From assembly GCA_013397435.1 (NCBI GenBank), contig VZRG01001550.1, positions 112,713-176,712 on the forward strand: DNA of 64,000 nucleotides, read 5' to 3'. This DNA is from Erythrocercus mccallii. Taxonomy: Eukaryota; Chordata; Aves; Passeriformes; Dicruridae. Positions 37,778 through 49,900 of the stretch are shown here, piece after piece; position 1 is the first letter of the stretch, and each line of letters begins with the position of its first letter. Position numbers and translations under genes: made by a program. The notes under the pieces are model-generated. The model did not search any database. It saw nothing but the letters and a program-made list of their open reading frames with translations, and was not told where the DNA came from.

Positions 37778-37785
37778 TGTACATA
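37778..37785 (+). promoter_or_regulatory. Pumilio-type response element TGTACATA
   Basis: Exact match to the UGUANAUA consensus, about 570 bp upstream of the distal poly(A) signal. A single 8-mer occurs often by chance; it is listed because of its location in the inferred 3' UTR. Confidence 0.35.
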
Positions 37786-38349
37786 CAATGGTTGTACTCT
37801 GTAAATGTGTCTGAAACCAACAGACTGTTCAGCCCAGGAAAAATGCTCTTACATGAAATATCTTATTGTTGATGCGAAACAACCATAAACCATATCTTGA
37901 ATTGTCTTGTTGCAGATACTAAATGCATTTCCGAAAGCATGAATCAATACAATTTATGCAGTACGATGAATTAAATGACTATATGCAATTAAAAAGATAA
38001 ATATGAAATTTTTTTCAAATAGATATGAGTCAGCTGTTTAAAAAGAAAGGAAAACCCAACCCTTTCTTAATGAAAATGTACAGTAAATTTTGACAGACAG
38101 TACAGTACACAAACCCTAACTTTACATACAGTAAGAAGAAGTTGTACAAAACCTCCTCCGTGGCATAGTGGTGTATTTCATAAAAGCCATGTCAATTTGT
38201 ATAGTCATTTATGAATTCGTACCCATATGTTTTCCACAGGACTGATTAAATGCATATTCCAAATAGATCTGTTATTTTGAAATTTGTATCTGTATATGTA
38301 TAAAGCCAGTCATTTTTGTGGTCACTACGGCACTTTCTGTGAATTGGCC

Positions 38350-38355
38350 AATAAA
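38350..38355 (+). terminator. CLSTN2: Distal poly(A) signal AATAAA, likely end of CLSTN2 mRNA
   Basis: AATAAA in GGCCAATAAATATAA. A candidate cleavage site, CA, lies about 20 bp downstream near 38375, followed by T/GT-rich sequence (38386-38430). No better signal with downstream elements is seen nearby. Confidence 0.55.
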
Positions 38356-38375
38356 TATAATTTTAGAATTTCACA

Positions 38376-41300
38376 TAAAAAGTAATGTTCTGTAATCTTT
38401 ATTTCACTGATTGTTGGGATGTTTTCATTTCCTGAACCATAACCCTTAACTAACACACTAACACATCTCTGGTGGCAAAGGTTAAATATCTGGCCCATGT
38501 CTGCCATCCCTCTTGCTAATTCCTAGGGAGGAAAATGCCACATGCCAAAAGAGTCCAGTTTTAGAGCATCTACACAACTTTCATCCTGCTGCTGAGAAAG
38601 GGAAGCAAGGGTAAGGAAACTTTTTGAAGAGCTGCTGGTATTTACATTTAATAGCCATCTATTTTCCCCCCTTCATTTTGGTGTGATAAAAGATGATAAC
38701 ATATTAAAGAGAAGGATGAATGTACCGCATATTACACCAATAAAATGTGAAATAGTACAAGGGGAAAAACCTAATTCTGGGTCATCAGCCTATGAATTGT
38801 ATTAGAATAGATAAATGATGCACGTGATCTCATCACACACAGGAATGTGCCTGACTTCTCTTTGCCTTCTGCTCTGGAACTCCCCTCCTTGTCAGCTCCT
38901 CAGGCTCAATCTCATTCTGAAATTGCAGTGATTCAAAGAAACAAAACAAGTTGCAGGTTCTTGAGAGAAAGAATCTAAAGTTTTCCACCCTGTAATTTTC
39001 CTCCTTTTGTGACAAATTCATAAATATATAGAAGAAAACTATTTTGACTAATAATTAAATCATAATGTGATCATATATTTAACTTGGAGATATCTTGAAG
39101 AGCTCCTGAAAAATCAGAAATATGAGCTAGGGCATCTTTAGGATTTACACCACCCTCTGCAAAGAATTATTTCTTGTTACAGAAAAGACAACAATTTTAA
39201 CTTATTATTTTATGAATAAAAATATTTTTTATTTATAATTTCATTCTATTCATAATTCCAAACCATTGTTACCTCTGCATGTTTTCTAATAATCTCTGTG
39301 ACCTTTGTTCCTGAATTTAGAGAACATATAACAAATCATGGTGGCTTAGTCTATTTAAAAATAAGTCTCAAGTAGTCAAACATTCTGCTACACCTTCCCC
39401 AGTTTAGGACACTGAAAGCACTCCTAACACAGATGCACAAAAGGCACAGGATTTTGTCATACAAGATGTATGTAGGAATAGGAATAAAATATTGAAAGTT
39501 GAAGCTTAACTGATACAAATGGCATTTTCCCTTATTTGCAAGTTATTGTTTATACTGTGACAATCTTTAAATATCAGTCCTCTACCACATGGAAAAAAAA
39601 GGAAATGAGCAGCTGGTGCTAGTGCCAAAATCAAGTGCAAGGAAAGGTATTTACAGTGAGGAAGAGAAAGTAAGATTTAGTTCTTCCCTGCCATATGTCC
39701 TCAAACTGAAAGAGAGTAGGTTTAGATTAGATATTGGGAAAAACCCCTGTGTTTTAGAAAGTTGTAGTTGATCTAATGATTACATATATGAGATGCAAAG
39801 GCATAAGCAGGAACAGATCCAGCAAAAACAGATTCATATTTGCCTTCCTTATGTGACGAAGATTTTTGTGCAGAATACAAGAGCCAGCAAAGGACTTAGT
39901 GGTCTAGAAATTCTGATTTTCAGTTATTCCAGTTTGACTCCAACAAATGCACTGACTAGCGCCCAGCCGCAGAGATTAGAGCCTGTGAGGATTGCTGCCT
40001 TCACCACACATACTGGCTGTGGCAGTGAACCAAGTGTTTGCTCCTGGCTTCAGCACTGTGCCTTGACCACATCAGCAGCTCTCCCTCACAGTCCTTCTGC
40101 CTCTTCTCTCACTCCTCCCAAGTTAGAAGTTACAGTCTGATGTTTCTCAACAAAAATAGGACAGACTGGTAAATAAGACCACGGGCAGTTTTTACATTTC
40201 CCTGGCTGCTTCTGCATAAAAGGGCTTAGAGGAAAACCTTACCAAGGGAATCAAAGTGTGCCTTCCAGCAAGGAAGCTCCTGAGATAGAGAATTTTTCAG
40301 TGTGACTTCTGCAAATCCCACTAACTTCTCAATCAGAAACGCCTGCTCAAATGAAAACACCACCGAAAAAGGATTCATAAATATAGATGAATGAGAACAA
40401 TTGCTGCAGGGGCTCAGAGAGAAAAATAAATCTGTGTAAAAGATTTTGGTAAAATAAAATTAACACATAGCTGTCTCCCAATTTCCCAAGACCTTGTAAG
40501 ATGCCATGTGCTGTGGAGTTAATGGTGTTACAAAGAGACATTGACAGAGACGTGTATTAGACACAAAAATCACTAGACCTTGGAGTGGGGAAAAACACGG
40601 AGTTGTTTTTCCTGTGTTTTAAATTAGAGGGTTTCAAATGTCTTTCTAGTCTGACCTTAAAAAAAGAAAAATTATAACTTCCCTGAACGTAATCACAGTT
40701 AAAAGGAGGAAGAAATTCAGGCATATTATTACAAACATCATCCTTAAAACAGAATTCACACAGAAATATAAGCAAAACCTTTTGAAATTTAGCATTTAGT
40801 GAAAAAATTCACCTGTGTCTCTGAGATTAGTAAAACTTTGTAAGCAGGGCTTTATTTTTAACCCTTTCTAGCTCTGCCAGCAGCTTTTTGAAAGAAAAGA
40901 AAGGATTCTGTCTGCTCTTGCTGTCTTTCAGTACAGTTTTCAAGGAAGGGAGCAAAAACTGTGGATTTGTTTGTGAAGCTCATGTCTTCACAGAAGATAG
41001 GCAGGAATGAGATGTTTTGAGTTTCAGAGTGATGACTCAAGCTCAGTTATATCTTTAGAACAAGCAAAGTATTTTTGTGTTGACGAGATGGTCAACAGTT
41101 TGTGAAGAGGATTGGTTGTGCTTCCTCATTTTACATCCATTCTTGTATCTGAGAGCTTTCAACATTTAACTAGAGTACATTTCTGTCTCATCCCCTCAAG
41201 CAGATATTTATGACAGGAGGAATCACCATCTAAATTAGTTATACTATACGAACTCAAGCAAGAAACAGATAATTAATCTCTCTATAGATTAAATACTTGG

Positions 41301-44300
41301 AAGACCTCTCAGTAGTGACATCCACAGTCTGCCTTTCTGTGGGTAAAAGTACCCCTCCAGTTTCTGTATTTTTATTCTGTGCCACTCATGAGTAAAAATA
41401 TTATTCAAGATAGAAACAGCCATTCTTTAGGAAATAACAGTTCCAAAAAGGCATTGCTTCTTATCAGGCTGCTCAGCTTTTTCTCATTGCTCTCCACTGT
41501 CTGAGATATAGCTGTTTGTTGTGGCCTGTTAAAACTTACCTTGTAAGGTTTAGGAAATAGTCTTTTCTACTGCATGTTTCAGAGAGGGTAGCATGGAGGA
41601 CATTTGGATTCATTCACATAAATGATACCACACAGAACAGATCACAGTAATAAAAATATTATTGTTATACCTGGAATGTGAGAAGGCAGAAAATGTAGAG
41701 ATGAGCCTCAACTATGCCAACCTAGACTCTATTTCCCTTCCTTTTTGCCTTTCTCTGTAAGATTCTGCATCCTCCTTTGTATTGCAATTTTTCCACCTAT
41801 GAAGTAGATCTAAAAAAAATTTCTGGTTATCCTTTCTCATGTATGGTGTGAACTCTGCCTGTGCCCCATCCGACATAACACCTTACAGGGCAAGATGACT
41901 AACCAAATACAATTACTGCAGATCATAAATATTGCCACTGCAAGCAAATCTTGTTCTCCTACAGCTCCTTTACAGACTGAATCAGCGGGTGACATCCAAC
42001 TGCCTAAGACTGAAAGTCTCTCTTCAGGGAAAGAAGATAATTGCAACAGTGACAACCAAGTCCTAATGAAATTCATTACTTACACTGTATATAATTTTTC
42101 TCATTAAATACATGACAAGTACATAGAAATAGGGCCATGTCTGCTTATTAGGGAATGTTTAATACTAAAAATATTGTTTATCTAAGGCTATAGAAGTCTC
42201 TGATTTTATGAACATTAGGACCAGTTCTACAGTGGTCTAGGAGACCTTTAGAAATTCATTAGAACAAACAGTTACACAATTGTTGAATATTAAAATAAGT
42301 ATTAATAAAGTGATGCAGACACCAAAGATTTTTTTCATATTAGAAAGCACAACATCAAAAATTACTTAAGGAACTAGAAATAACTTCTACCTTATTATCC
42401 ATGAAACCTTATGGCCCAAAATTCCACCAATATATGCTAGAGATCCCAGTTTTACACCAGCAAGAATTGTAAGGTACATAATGCTGGTGGGGGATGTCTC
42501 CTGAGAGGACAAAATCAAGCCTACTAAGAAGAAGTGAGGTGCAGGCAGGACAGCAAGGAGAATTCTGAAATTCACATCTCTCAGGGGTTTTCCTTCTAGC
42601 ACATTATGTTTCAAAAAGTAAAATCTAAATGCTGATGCCTGCTTTGACTCTGACAGGTGATCCTCCTGCAAAGACAATCCAACAAAGGGACAAGGCCTCA
42701 TTCCAGGGATTGCTAGAATGCAACACTTTTATTTACTTTTTTAAACCTACAATACTTCTGAGGCACTTAAAAAGTAAGAACTAGAGTTTATATCTAAGGA
42801 TAAAACTGTCAGTCACCAGCGTTGCATTCCCATAGTACATATGTTTGGAAGACAACAATAACCATAGAGCTGGGGAGAGACTTGAAATTGGGAAGATAGC
42901 ATAGAAATTCTGAAATTATCATGCCCAGAAGTTTGAGTTCAAAGCCTGTATCCCATATATTTCTTCAGTTTAATGGCAGCATTGTCGTTTTTAGGTTTCC
43001 TTTTAAAATAAATAAGTGGTATTTTTCCCAAAGTGCTGGTTTCAGTCACATTTAGGGTAGCTAAGAGAGCCTGTTCAGAGACTGCAGTATTGTTGCAGGA
43101 TACATTCCTGTGCTGTTTAAGTAAATGCCAAGGCAAAGCTGAGACATTTAGTCAAAATAATTGTTGAGGCAAAAAGCCTAATAAAGTGGGATGCATCAAT
43201 TTTATTTATGCTGTCTCAAAAGTCTAGAGTACACACAAGTTGTTTTGCTTGCTGATTTTCACTGAAGACAGATATTTTTTGTACTACTATGTAAATATCT
43301 CCATTCTAAGTAGAATAATTATCACAGGGAAAATAAATCTTAACTACCATCTTCATTTAAGTGTGACAGAGCAAGAAATTAGCTAAGATTTTGTATCATG
43401 CCTACTCAAACTGGAAGTGGTTGCATTTTGGGACACTTCAGTGGGGGTTGATTTTCACACAATATTGAACAATAACTCTCTGAAAATATTTTGGCCATGA
43501 CTGTCTCATCCAGAAACATTATCCTTGTTCCCCAGCTGCTTCAGAGACCCTGTGTGATGAAAACCAATTCCCACTGAACAGGCACACACCCCAGCCCATG
43601 AACTGACAGAAAACCTGTTCTTGGGAAGCTCCCTAGTACTAGAGGTGGAAAAAAGAATGAACACTCAGACAGCTTCACCACAGCCATCCCAGCACTGGCA
43701 GCAGTTCTGAGCAGAAAGGTTCAGGACCAGTGAATATATGACTGCAATATAGAGATGGATAAGGGAGAACTAAAGGAAGAAAAAAAATAATGAATCAGAG
43801 TCTTGAGGGGGAAAGAGAAGGAATTACTCACTGGAGTGCTACTGAAGAAGATTTTGCCTTACTTTGGACACTGGATATGATTAATAAAGGTTTTAAAAAC
43901 AATAAAGGTTAAAGAGTAACTTTGCTAGTTGGCCTCTGTATTGGGAAATTCTCCAATTCTCAGGCCCCAGAGAATTCTCTGATTCTCTGCCCCGCCCCCC
44001 ATCCCCCCCCCAATTCTTGGAATCGGAGAGAAAAAAAGCTCTTAAATATGGGGGCTGCTGCAGTCTTTTGCACTTTTTTTTTTTTTTTTTGCAGAGATCA
44101 GGTTACAATAACAAATAGTTTTCTAAAATGTAGAATACAATTATTCACAATTATTCAGTTGCAGCCCTCAGATGTAACATTCAAGTAAACAGATTTTTCT
44201 CATATGCACAGTCAAGGCAATTGTATGTTCAATTATGCTGGGAGAATAGGCACTTGCAGTGCAAATCTATACATGGAGCAAGACATGGTTGGTTTATGTT

Positions 44301-44794
44301 AGTGCAGCAACACTAAAGCCACAAGTGTGGCAATTGACACCATTTTATGTGACATTTATACACAGGAAAGCACTATATTCATCACAGACTTTTTTTTTCT
44401 TTACAACACTGGGGTTTTTTTCCTTTAAAAATTAAATGCCAGGGGGTTTCTTTTGGGAAAAAGAGATTTTGAGATTTCTTAAAGGCAACATTTAACCTGC
44501 AATAATATTAATGAGACATGTGTTGTGGGCATCAGTGGAGATCAGGAATCATCTTGATCACTGATTAAAGTAGTTTATAATCCAAGGAAGACTGAAAATC
44601 ATAGACCAAACTACACCAGGTGATTGATGGCATAACTGGGAATTTGTGAGATTCAGAGATTCCTCAAGACCCACAATGATAACTACTTACTACCACAGCT
44701 AAGACACTGCAGTTTGAAAGCCAAATCTTTTTACTGTTGTCCTGGTGCTGTGGAAGTGATTCTGTGTGACTGCATCCCAGGATGTCTGAGCCTG
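38376..44794. other. Intergenic DNA, no gene seen
   Basis: AT-rich sequence with scattered short open frames on both strands and no recognisable exon, RNA gene or full transposon. A 17-bp T run lies at 44074-44090, and a C-rich stretch at about 43991-44010. Confidence 0.65.
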
Positions 44795-45118
44795 GAAGGT
44801 ACCACTGGGGGTCCCTTGATCAAGCCTCTGCTCCAGCAGGGTCCCTGTACCTCCAGCAGCCTGCCCAGAGCCACGTTCAGATGGTTTGGGAACACCTCCA
44901 AGGATACAGCCTCCACAACTTCTCTGGGTAGCCTTTGCCACTGTTCAATACCCTCACAGTAAAAAAAAAGTGTTCCCTGAAGTTCAGAGGGAATCACTTG
45001 CTTTTCACATTGTACTCCTTGCCTTTTGTTCTTTACACTGCTGCAAAGACCCAGTACTCCTCTATACTGTCTCTTGAGATACTTAGACACTTTGATAAGA
45101 TCCCTCATGACCCTCTCA
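44795..45118 (-). mobile_element. CR1 LINE fragment
   Basis: Landmarks on the + strand include CTGCTCCAGCAGGGTCCCTG, ACACCTCCAAGGATACAGCC, CCACAACTTCTCTGGGTAGC, an interrupted TTCAATACCCTCACAGTAAA, TGAAGTTCAGAGGGAA and TTTGATAAGATCCCTCATGA. All are typical of the reverse complement of a CR1 3' region. It is somewhat more diverged than the copy at 30.6 kb and of a different subfamily. No open reading frame survives. Confidence 0.85.
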
Positions 45119-46621
45119 AATGACAGAAATCACATTGTTTCCCTGGTGTCTAAATTTCACCTAATAAAACCTGAATGATCCAAATTAGGCACTGTATTTA
45201 CACACCTTAGTAGAATTTATCTCTCTTTACAAACTATCTGTCCCTTCTTCTCCCATAGTTCTCAGTAAATATCTAGTCTTAAACTAAGGCTCTCATTCAG
45301 TCAACAAGCAAAGATCAATAACTAGATGAAACAAAACATTTGTTGCTTGTCTAATGCACTTCATGTATTGATTAGTTAACTCTGTAAAGTGCTTTGTTTC
45401 TTCTGGAAGAGAGGATAAGATGGAAATGTAAGGCAGCCAACCTGTCTGATTGACAAGCACAGTCAACTCAGATTAACACTTTAGCAGTTTATCTGTGGAT
45501 AAACAATGTCATAGCTGGAGCAGCTCCCAGGATATAAAGGCAGATGGATTGGGAAGGGCTCAGCACCTCGGATGTGCTGCCAAGGAAACACAGGGGCATT
45601 GCCTCCCTGCTGGGCCAGGAAACCCAGAAGATGTGTTTGCAGAGCACAGAACAGGCTGGTCAAGGCTTCTGGGCCTGAGCTGGTGGAGCTGGAAAGTCAG
45701 GCTGGGCATCTCTGATCAAAGGTCCTCACAGTCACCTTTGTATTTCACACAGCTTGTTAGCTCAGGCTCACTGCTGCCTACTAAATGCCTCCGGATATCC
45801 AAGATATCAAAAGTCCCTCTAATATCTTCACAAAGGGAGAGCTGACTATTAAAAATACCCACCTAGCTTTTCAAAGCTGTCAGACTGACTTTTAATACTG
45901 GATTTTTTTTTTCAATTTTCTGTAGCATGCTTGTCTTAAAGTAGTTGTGCATTGTGCCTCACTGACACTGTTGTTAAGACATCCTTTGTCTCATGTAAAA
46001 GGGTTTTCTTATCCAGAAACAGGCGTCTGTTTACATGGACAGTGATTCATGGGCACTGTCATTAGGAAGTGAATTGAAATCCCTGGAGTGCATCACAACT
46101 GAGCTTCGCCAGTCTTTGCTACTTGAGTCAGATTCTGTGTCCAGCTGAAGTTTCTATTACACCATCTAGATTTCATAGCTGCTATTAATACAAGTTATGC
46201 TTCATTAAGCATAAATTCAAAGTTAACCAGGCTCTGAAGTTCAATAAAGTGCTAAAGGACAAACAGAACAAATGTATTTATTCCTAGAAGTGTCAGCAAG
46301 ACAGAGAAGAACACGTGTTTCCACTGTATATCCACCTCAGAAACACGTCCCTTTTAGAGTGATAACTCCCTCACAGATTTGATTTTTTTCCCTTTAAATA
46401 AAATTTTTCTTTCTTCAGGCTTAGACAAAAGGTGGATGAATATTGCTCTGAAATACACATTTATTCTCAGACTCAATTTTTTTATGAGTCCATTGCTGTA
46501 TATAGGTAAAACCTTAAAAAAGGAAGGCCTTGTAAAATCATGGCTCAGGACTGTTACTTCAGCTAAGTACAAAAGGACTATGGGAAAGTGACTCAGCTGA
46601 ATTAGAAGTAGAAAAACAAAT
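45119..46621. other. Intergenic DNA, no gene seen
   Basis: About 1.5 kb with no supportable gene. An open frame at 45495-45845 lies in a moderately GC-rich patch and resembles no known protein. Confidence 0.65.
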
Positions 46622-46983
46622 TGTATAACCACAGTGTGTTCACATTCTGGTGTACGGTTTTAGGGAATGAAACAGAGAGTACAATGATAAAGGAGCTGAT
46701 AAAGGAGCCTGGTATCTTAGGCCTGATCAAGTAGAAACCATGGGAAAGACACAGATAAAGGCTCCCTGGGGTTAGAAGTGACAAAAAAACTTGTTGTGAA
46801 ACTTTGTAATGATTACCAAGCAACTAATTTCATGAAGAATGTATAATCAGTGGGAAATTGTTACCAAAAATAGAACCCTCTATCAGTGCCATACAAGAAA
46901 AACCCTATATAAACGCCTTGTATGCCCAATAAATTTGGCTTCTGATCAAAACTCAGATTGTCCTCATTTCTCAGTCACCGACA
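46622..46983 (+). mobile_element. LTR-like element (probable solo LTR)
   Basis: Ends with a classical LTR promoter/poly(A) layout: TATATAAA at 46906-46913, AATAAA at 46928-46933 only 15 bp later, then about 50 bp of U5-like sequence to ACCGACA. A TG start at 46622 and CA end at 46983 are proposed, but I found no target-site duplication, so the exact boundaries are uncertain. No retroviral coding region adjoins. Confidence 0.55.
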
Positions 46984-49900
46984 TATGGTGGTTGGTTAAA
47001 TTATGTTTCTTATGATTTAAAACTCTGTAGCTGGTAAAGGCCTAACTGCTTAAAAAGGCCTGGTTTTTTGCAATGAAGAGGCTCTCCTTTGCACCTGCCT
47101 GGGTGCAAAGGGGACTCTGACCCTCACTCATAGTCCATAGCATACAACTTGCTGGTTAAAAGAAGTTTTTCCAAATTGCCCTGCACTGCTAGGTGCAGCT
47201 GAATTATCTGCACTACAGTGGGGCAAGCTTTTCCCATTGCCAAGCGCTCCACGCTCTGCTGCAGTCTGTTAGGATTCTCGATGTCAGGCAGGCATCCCAG
47301 AAGAGCTGTGTCCTGCCCATCAGCCCCCACTGTACCATCCCCACATTTCCTGGGCACACACACACAGCCACACGCTGGCCTGGCCCGCTCTCCCAAAGAC
47401 ACTGCAGGTGGCACATCCTCTCACAAACATGCTAGCTGCAAAAGCTACAAATTGACAAGCAAATAAGTTACAGATGGGGAGGCAGCTCTTGTTCATCAGG
47501 TCCTTGATAGTGATTGCTTTTGTTCAGGAAAGAGAAGGTTTGGCCGGAACTGAGCAGCTGCGTGCTTGTCACAGGGATAAGGTTCACAGGAAGACCCAGG
47601 AGAAAGTGTGAGCCTTGATTTTGGCTTCACATCTCCCCTTATTCCAAAGGAAAACCAAATGGGGTCAGATCTAGGTCTCTGTAAGAGTATGAGATGTGCT
47701 CAAAAGGTGTCATTCTTTGGAAGTTACCAGAGTGATTTGGTTCTGAGCTTACATGTCCAGCAAGGCAAAGGGAACACTTCCCCCCAGCATTACCCTGGAT
47801 CTACAAGAGCATATAAAGAAGGAGGTTTTAGTGAAAGGGTAGCACTTTACAGAACAACAGGGATCTGAAACAAAAGCACTTTGGATACTGAGAGAGAGGA
47901 GGAACAGGGAGAAGCTGGGTGAAAGGAAATTATGCAAGCAGGGTCTGTGGCAAGGAGTGGGTGTGTAACTATAGTAATTAGTGCAGAATAGGACTCTCAT
48001 CTATGGGACTTGATTAGTATTGGGAAGCACCAACAATTGTTCAAGTGCATTCATTTTGTGCAACTCCAGCCTACAGGAGTTGTGATTGACTTTTAAGGCT
48101 TTACAAGAAGAGGCTATTCAAATGCCAGGTCTGCTTACAGTTACTCAGCTTTCACAAATGTGAGAAAACTGTGTCTGTGAGTCATACCTAGCTTTGTCCC
48201 TCTTGCAAGCCATGAAAAGATTTATTTTCTATTTTAATAGAATACTTATGGCATTCCTACTTTATTGTGTCTGTAAAGGGATTGTTGGCCCTTAATGGCT
48301 CAAAGGCCAGTATCCCCTGACTCACTCTGGGGGTACTTTGCTTCCAAATAGCTCCATTGTTTTGTACCAGATCCTAACATATGAGGCTAATTTTGCCTTC
48401 CTTCTATCACACATTTGTTATGATTGTGACTGCTTAAATTCTTCATTTGTCATTAGACAAATGCCACCTGTATTTCCATTCATGCTCCTTGGCTACATAA
48501 GTACTTTAAGAAGAGGCAGCCTATTCTGCCCATTGTACAGCAACAAGGCAGGTAGTCCAGAAATATTTCAAGTTTCAATTGTTTGAGTCTTGTAATGATA
48601 GTATTTTATTCATCCCAGAAGCTCCTCATTCTAGTAAGTCTTCCATTCATCTAGTCCTTTCTAGACACCTCCAGTGTTAAATCCATGGTTACCTAGGCTT
48701 TCCAAATAAGTAACCTGGAACAGAACATGACTATAAAGGTTGCTCAAAGTCTCAGTTACTCTGGCAAAGCCTGGTAGAAGTCCCCTAATGCTGTATTTTA
48801 ACCAAATCAGGTTATATCAAGAACAGATTTTACAAGAAACATGGAAATTAACAGACAGCAACTAGAACTCTTAAGCTGCAAACATTAAAAGATCTATAGA
48901 ATAGAAAGAAATAGAATCAGTAGGGAAAACATGCAGGAAGTGATGGTAGAAGAGACCCTGTCCTCTTAAAAGACAGCTTGCCTCCGGAAAGCCCTCTTTC
49001 TCCTCCCCAGGGAGCTACTGGTACTTAAACCACTGCTTCAAACTGCTGAATTTCCAGATAGGAGCTTTTAACCTTCAGAAAGAACATCTGATCCTTTTAC
49101 CCTATAAAACCTTTTATTTTTTTCATGAGGAGCATAGAATCATTAGACATGAACATTTTTCTGTATCATTTAAAGACTAAATATTCTTTAAAATGTAGCT
49201 ATTCATCTTCCTGGGTCTGGCCCCCTGACACTATTTTAGAATAAGTAAGTGCCATTAGTTATCATCTAAGTCCATGCTCCCCACGTGTGATATCCCATCC
49301 ATGGGACTGAACCCAGGACCCACCTCCCTGGCTGTGTCTCCATGGCACAGCATGGTGGGCAGCTGGAGAAACAAACCACAAAAAACCTCCACGACACTCC
49401 CATTACAGGGCTAATTAATACATCTCTCTTACTTGTACACAGATTTGAACTGGGCACTGGGCAAAATTTCTGATAAAAGAGCAAACAGAGAACACTGGTT
49501 ATAACAGAAAACTAAGGACAACTACAAACAACATTTGGGATATTCTAGATAGTCTTAGCAATTGAAGAAAAATTGTAACCCATCACCATTATGGCTATTA
49601 ACCAGGAAAATCTTTGGGTATATTAGAGTAGATGGAATTTTTCAAGTGTAGATATAATGGGGTTTCTGAAGGAACCAAAATATGGCTCTTCTACCTCATG
49701 GTTTGGGGAGCCTCTGTAAAAATACCCAATCCTCAAAAGCATCACAAAAGAAATGAGTAATTGTCCTAAAGAATATGGTCATACTGACAAAACCAATTGA
49801 TTCCCCTGGGAAATTCTTGCAGATTTTTAAAACCAGCCTCTGATATTTGCTAGCAGAGGTATAATTATTCATGATCTTCTGAAGGTTGATTAAAAAAAGA

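Larger units (their letters stand above)
27541..38375 (+). other. CLSTN2: Probable long 3' UTR of CLSTN2
   Basis: No gene start or open frame of note occurs for 10.8 kb after the stop codon. Proximal AATAAA hexamers lie at 27745-27750 and 28731-28736, another at 30112-30117, and a strong distal one at 38350-38355 is followed by a GT/T-rich stretch. The last part (about 37.75-38.37 kb) is AT-rich, repeat-free and full of TGTA elements, including a canonical Pumilio-type TGTACATA at 37778-37785, the texture of a 3' UTR end. Mammalian CLSTN2 transcripts have, as I recall, an unusually long 3' UTR. The full extent is inferred; a shorter form ending near 27.76 kb is also possible. Confidence 0.55.
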
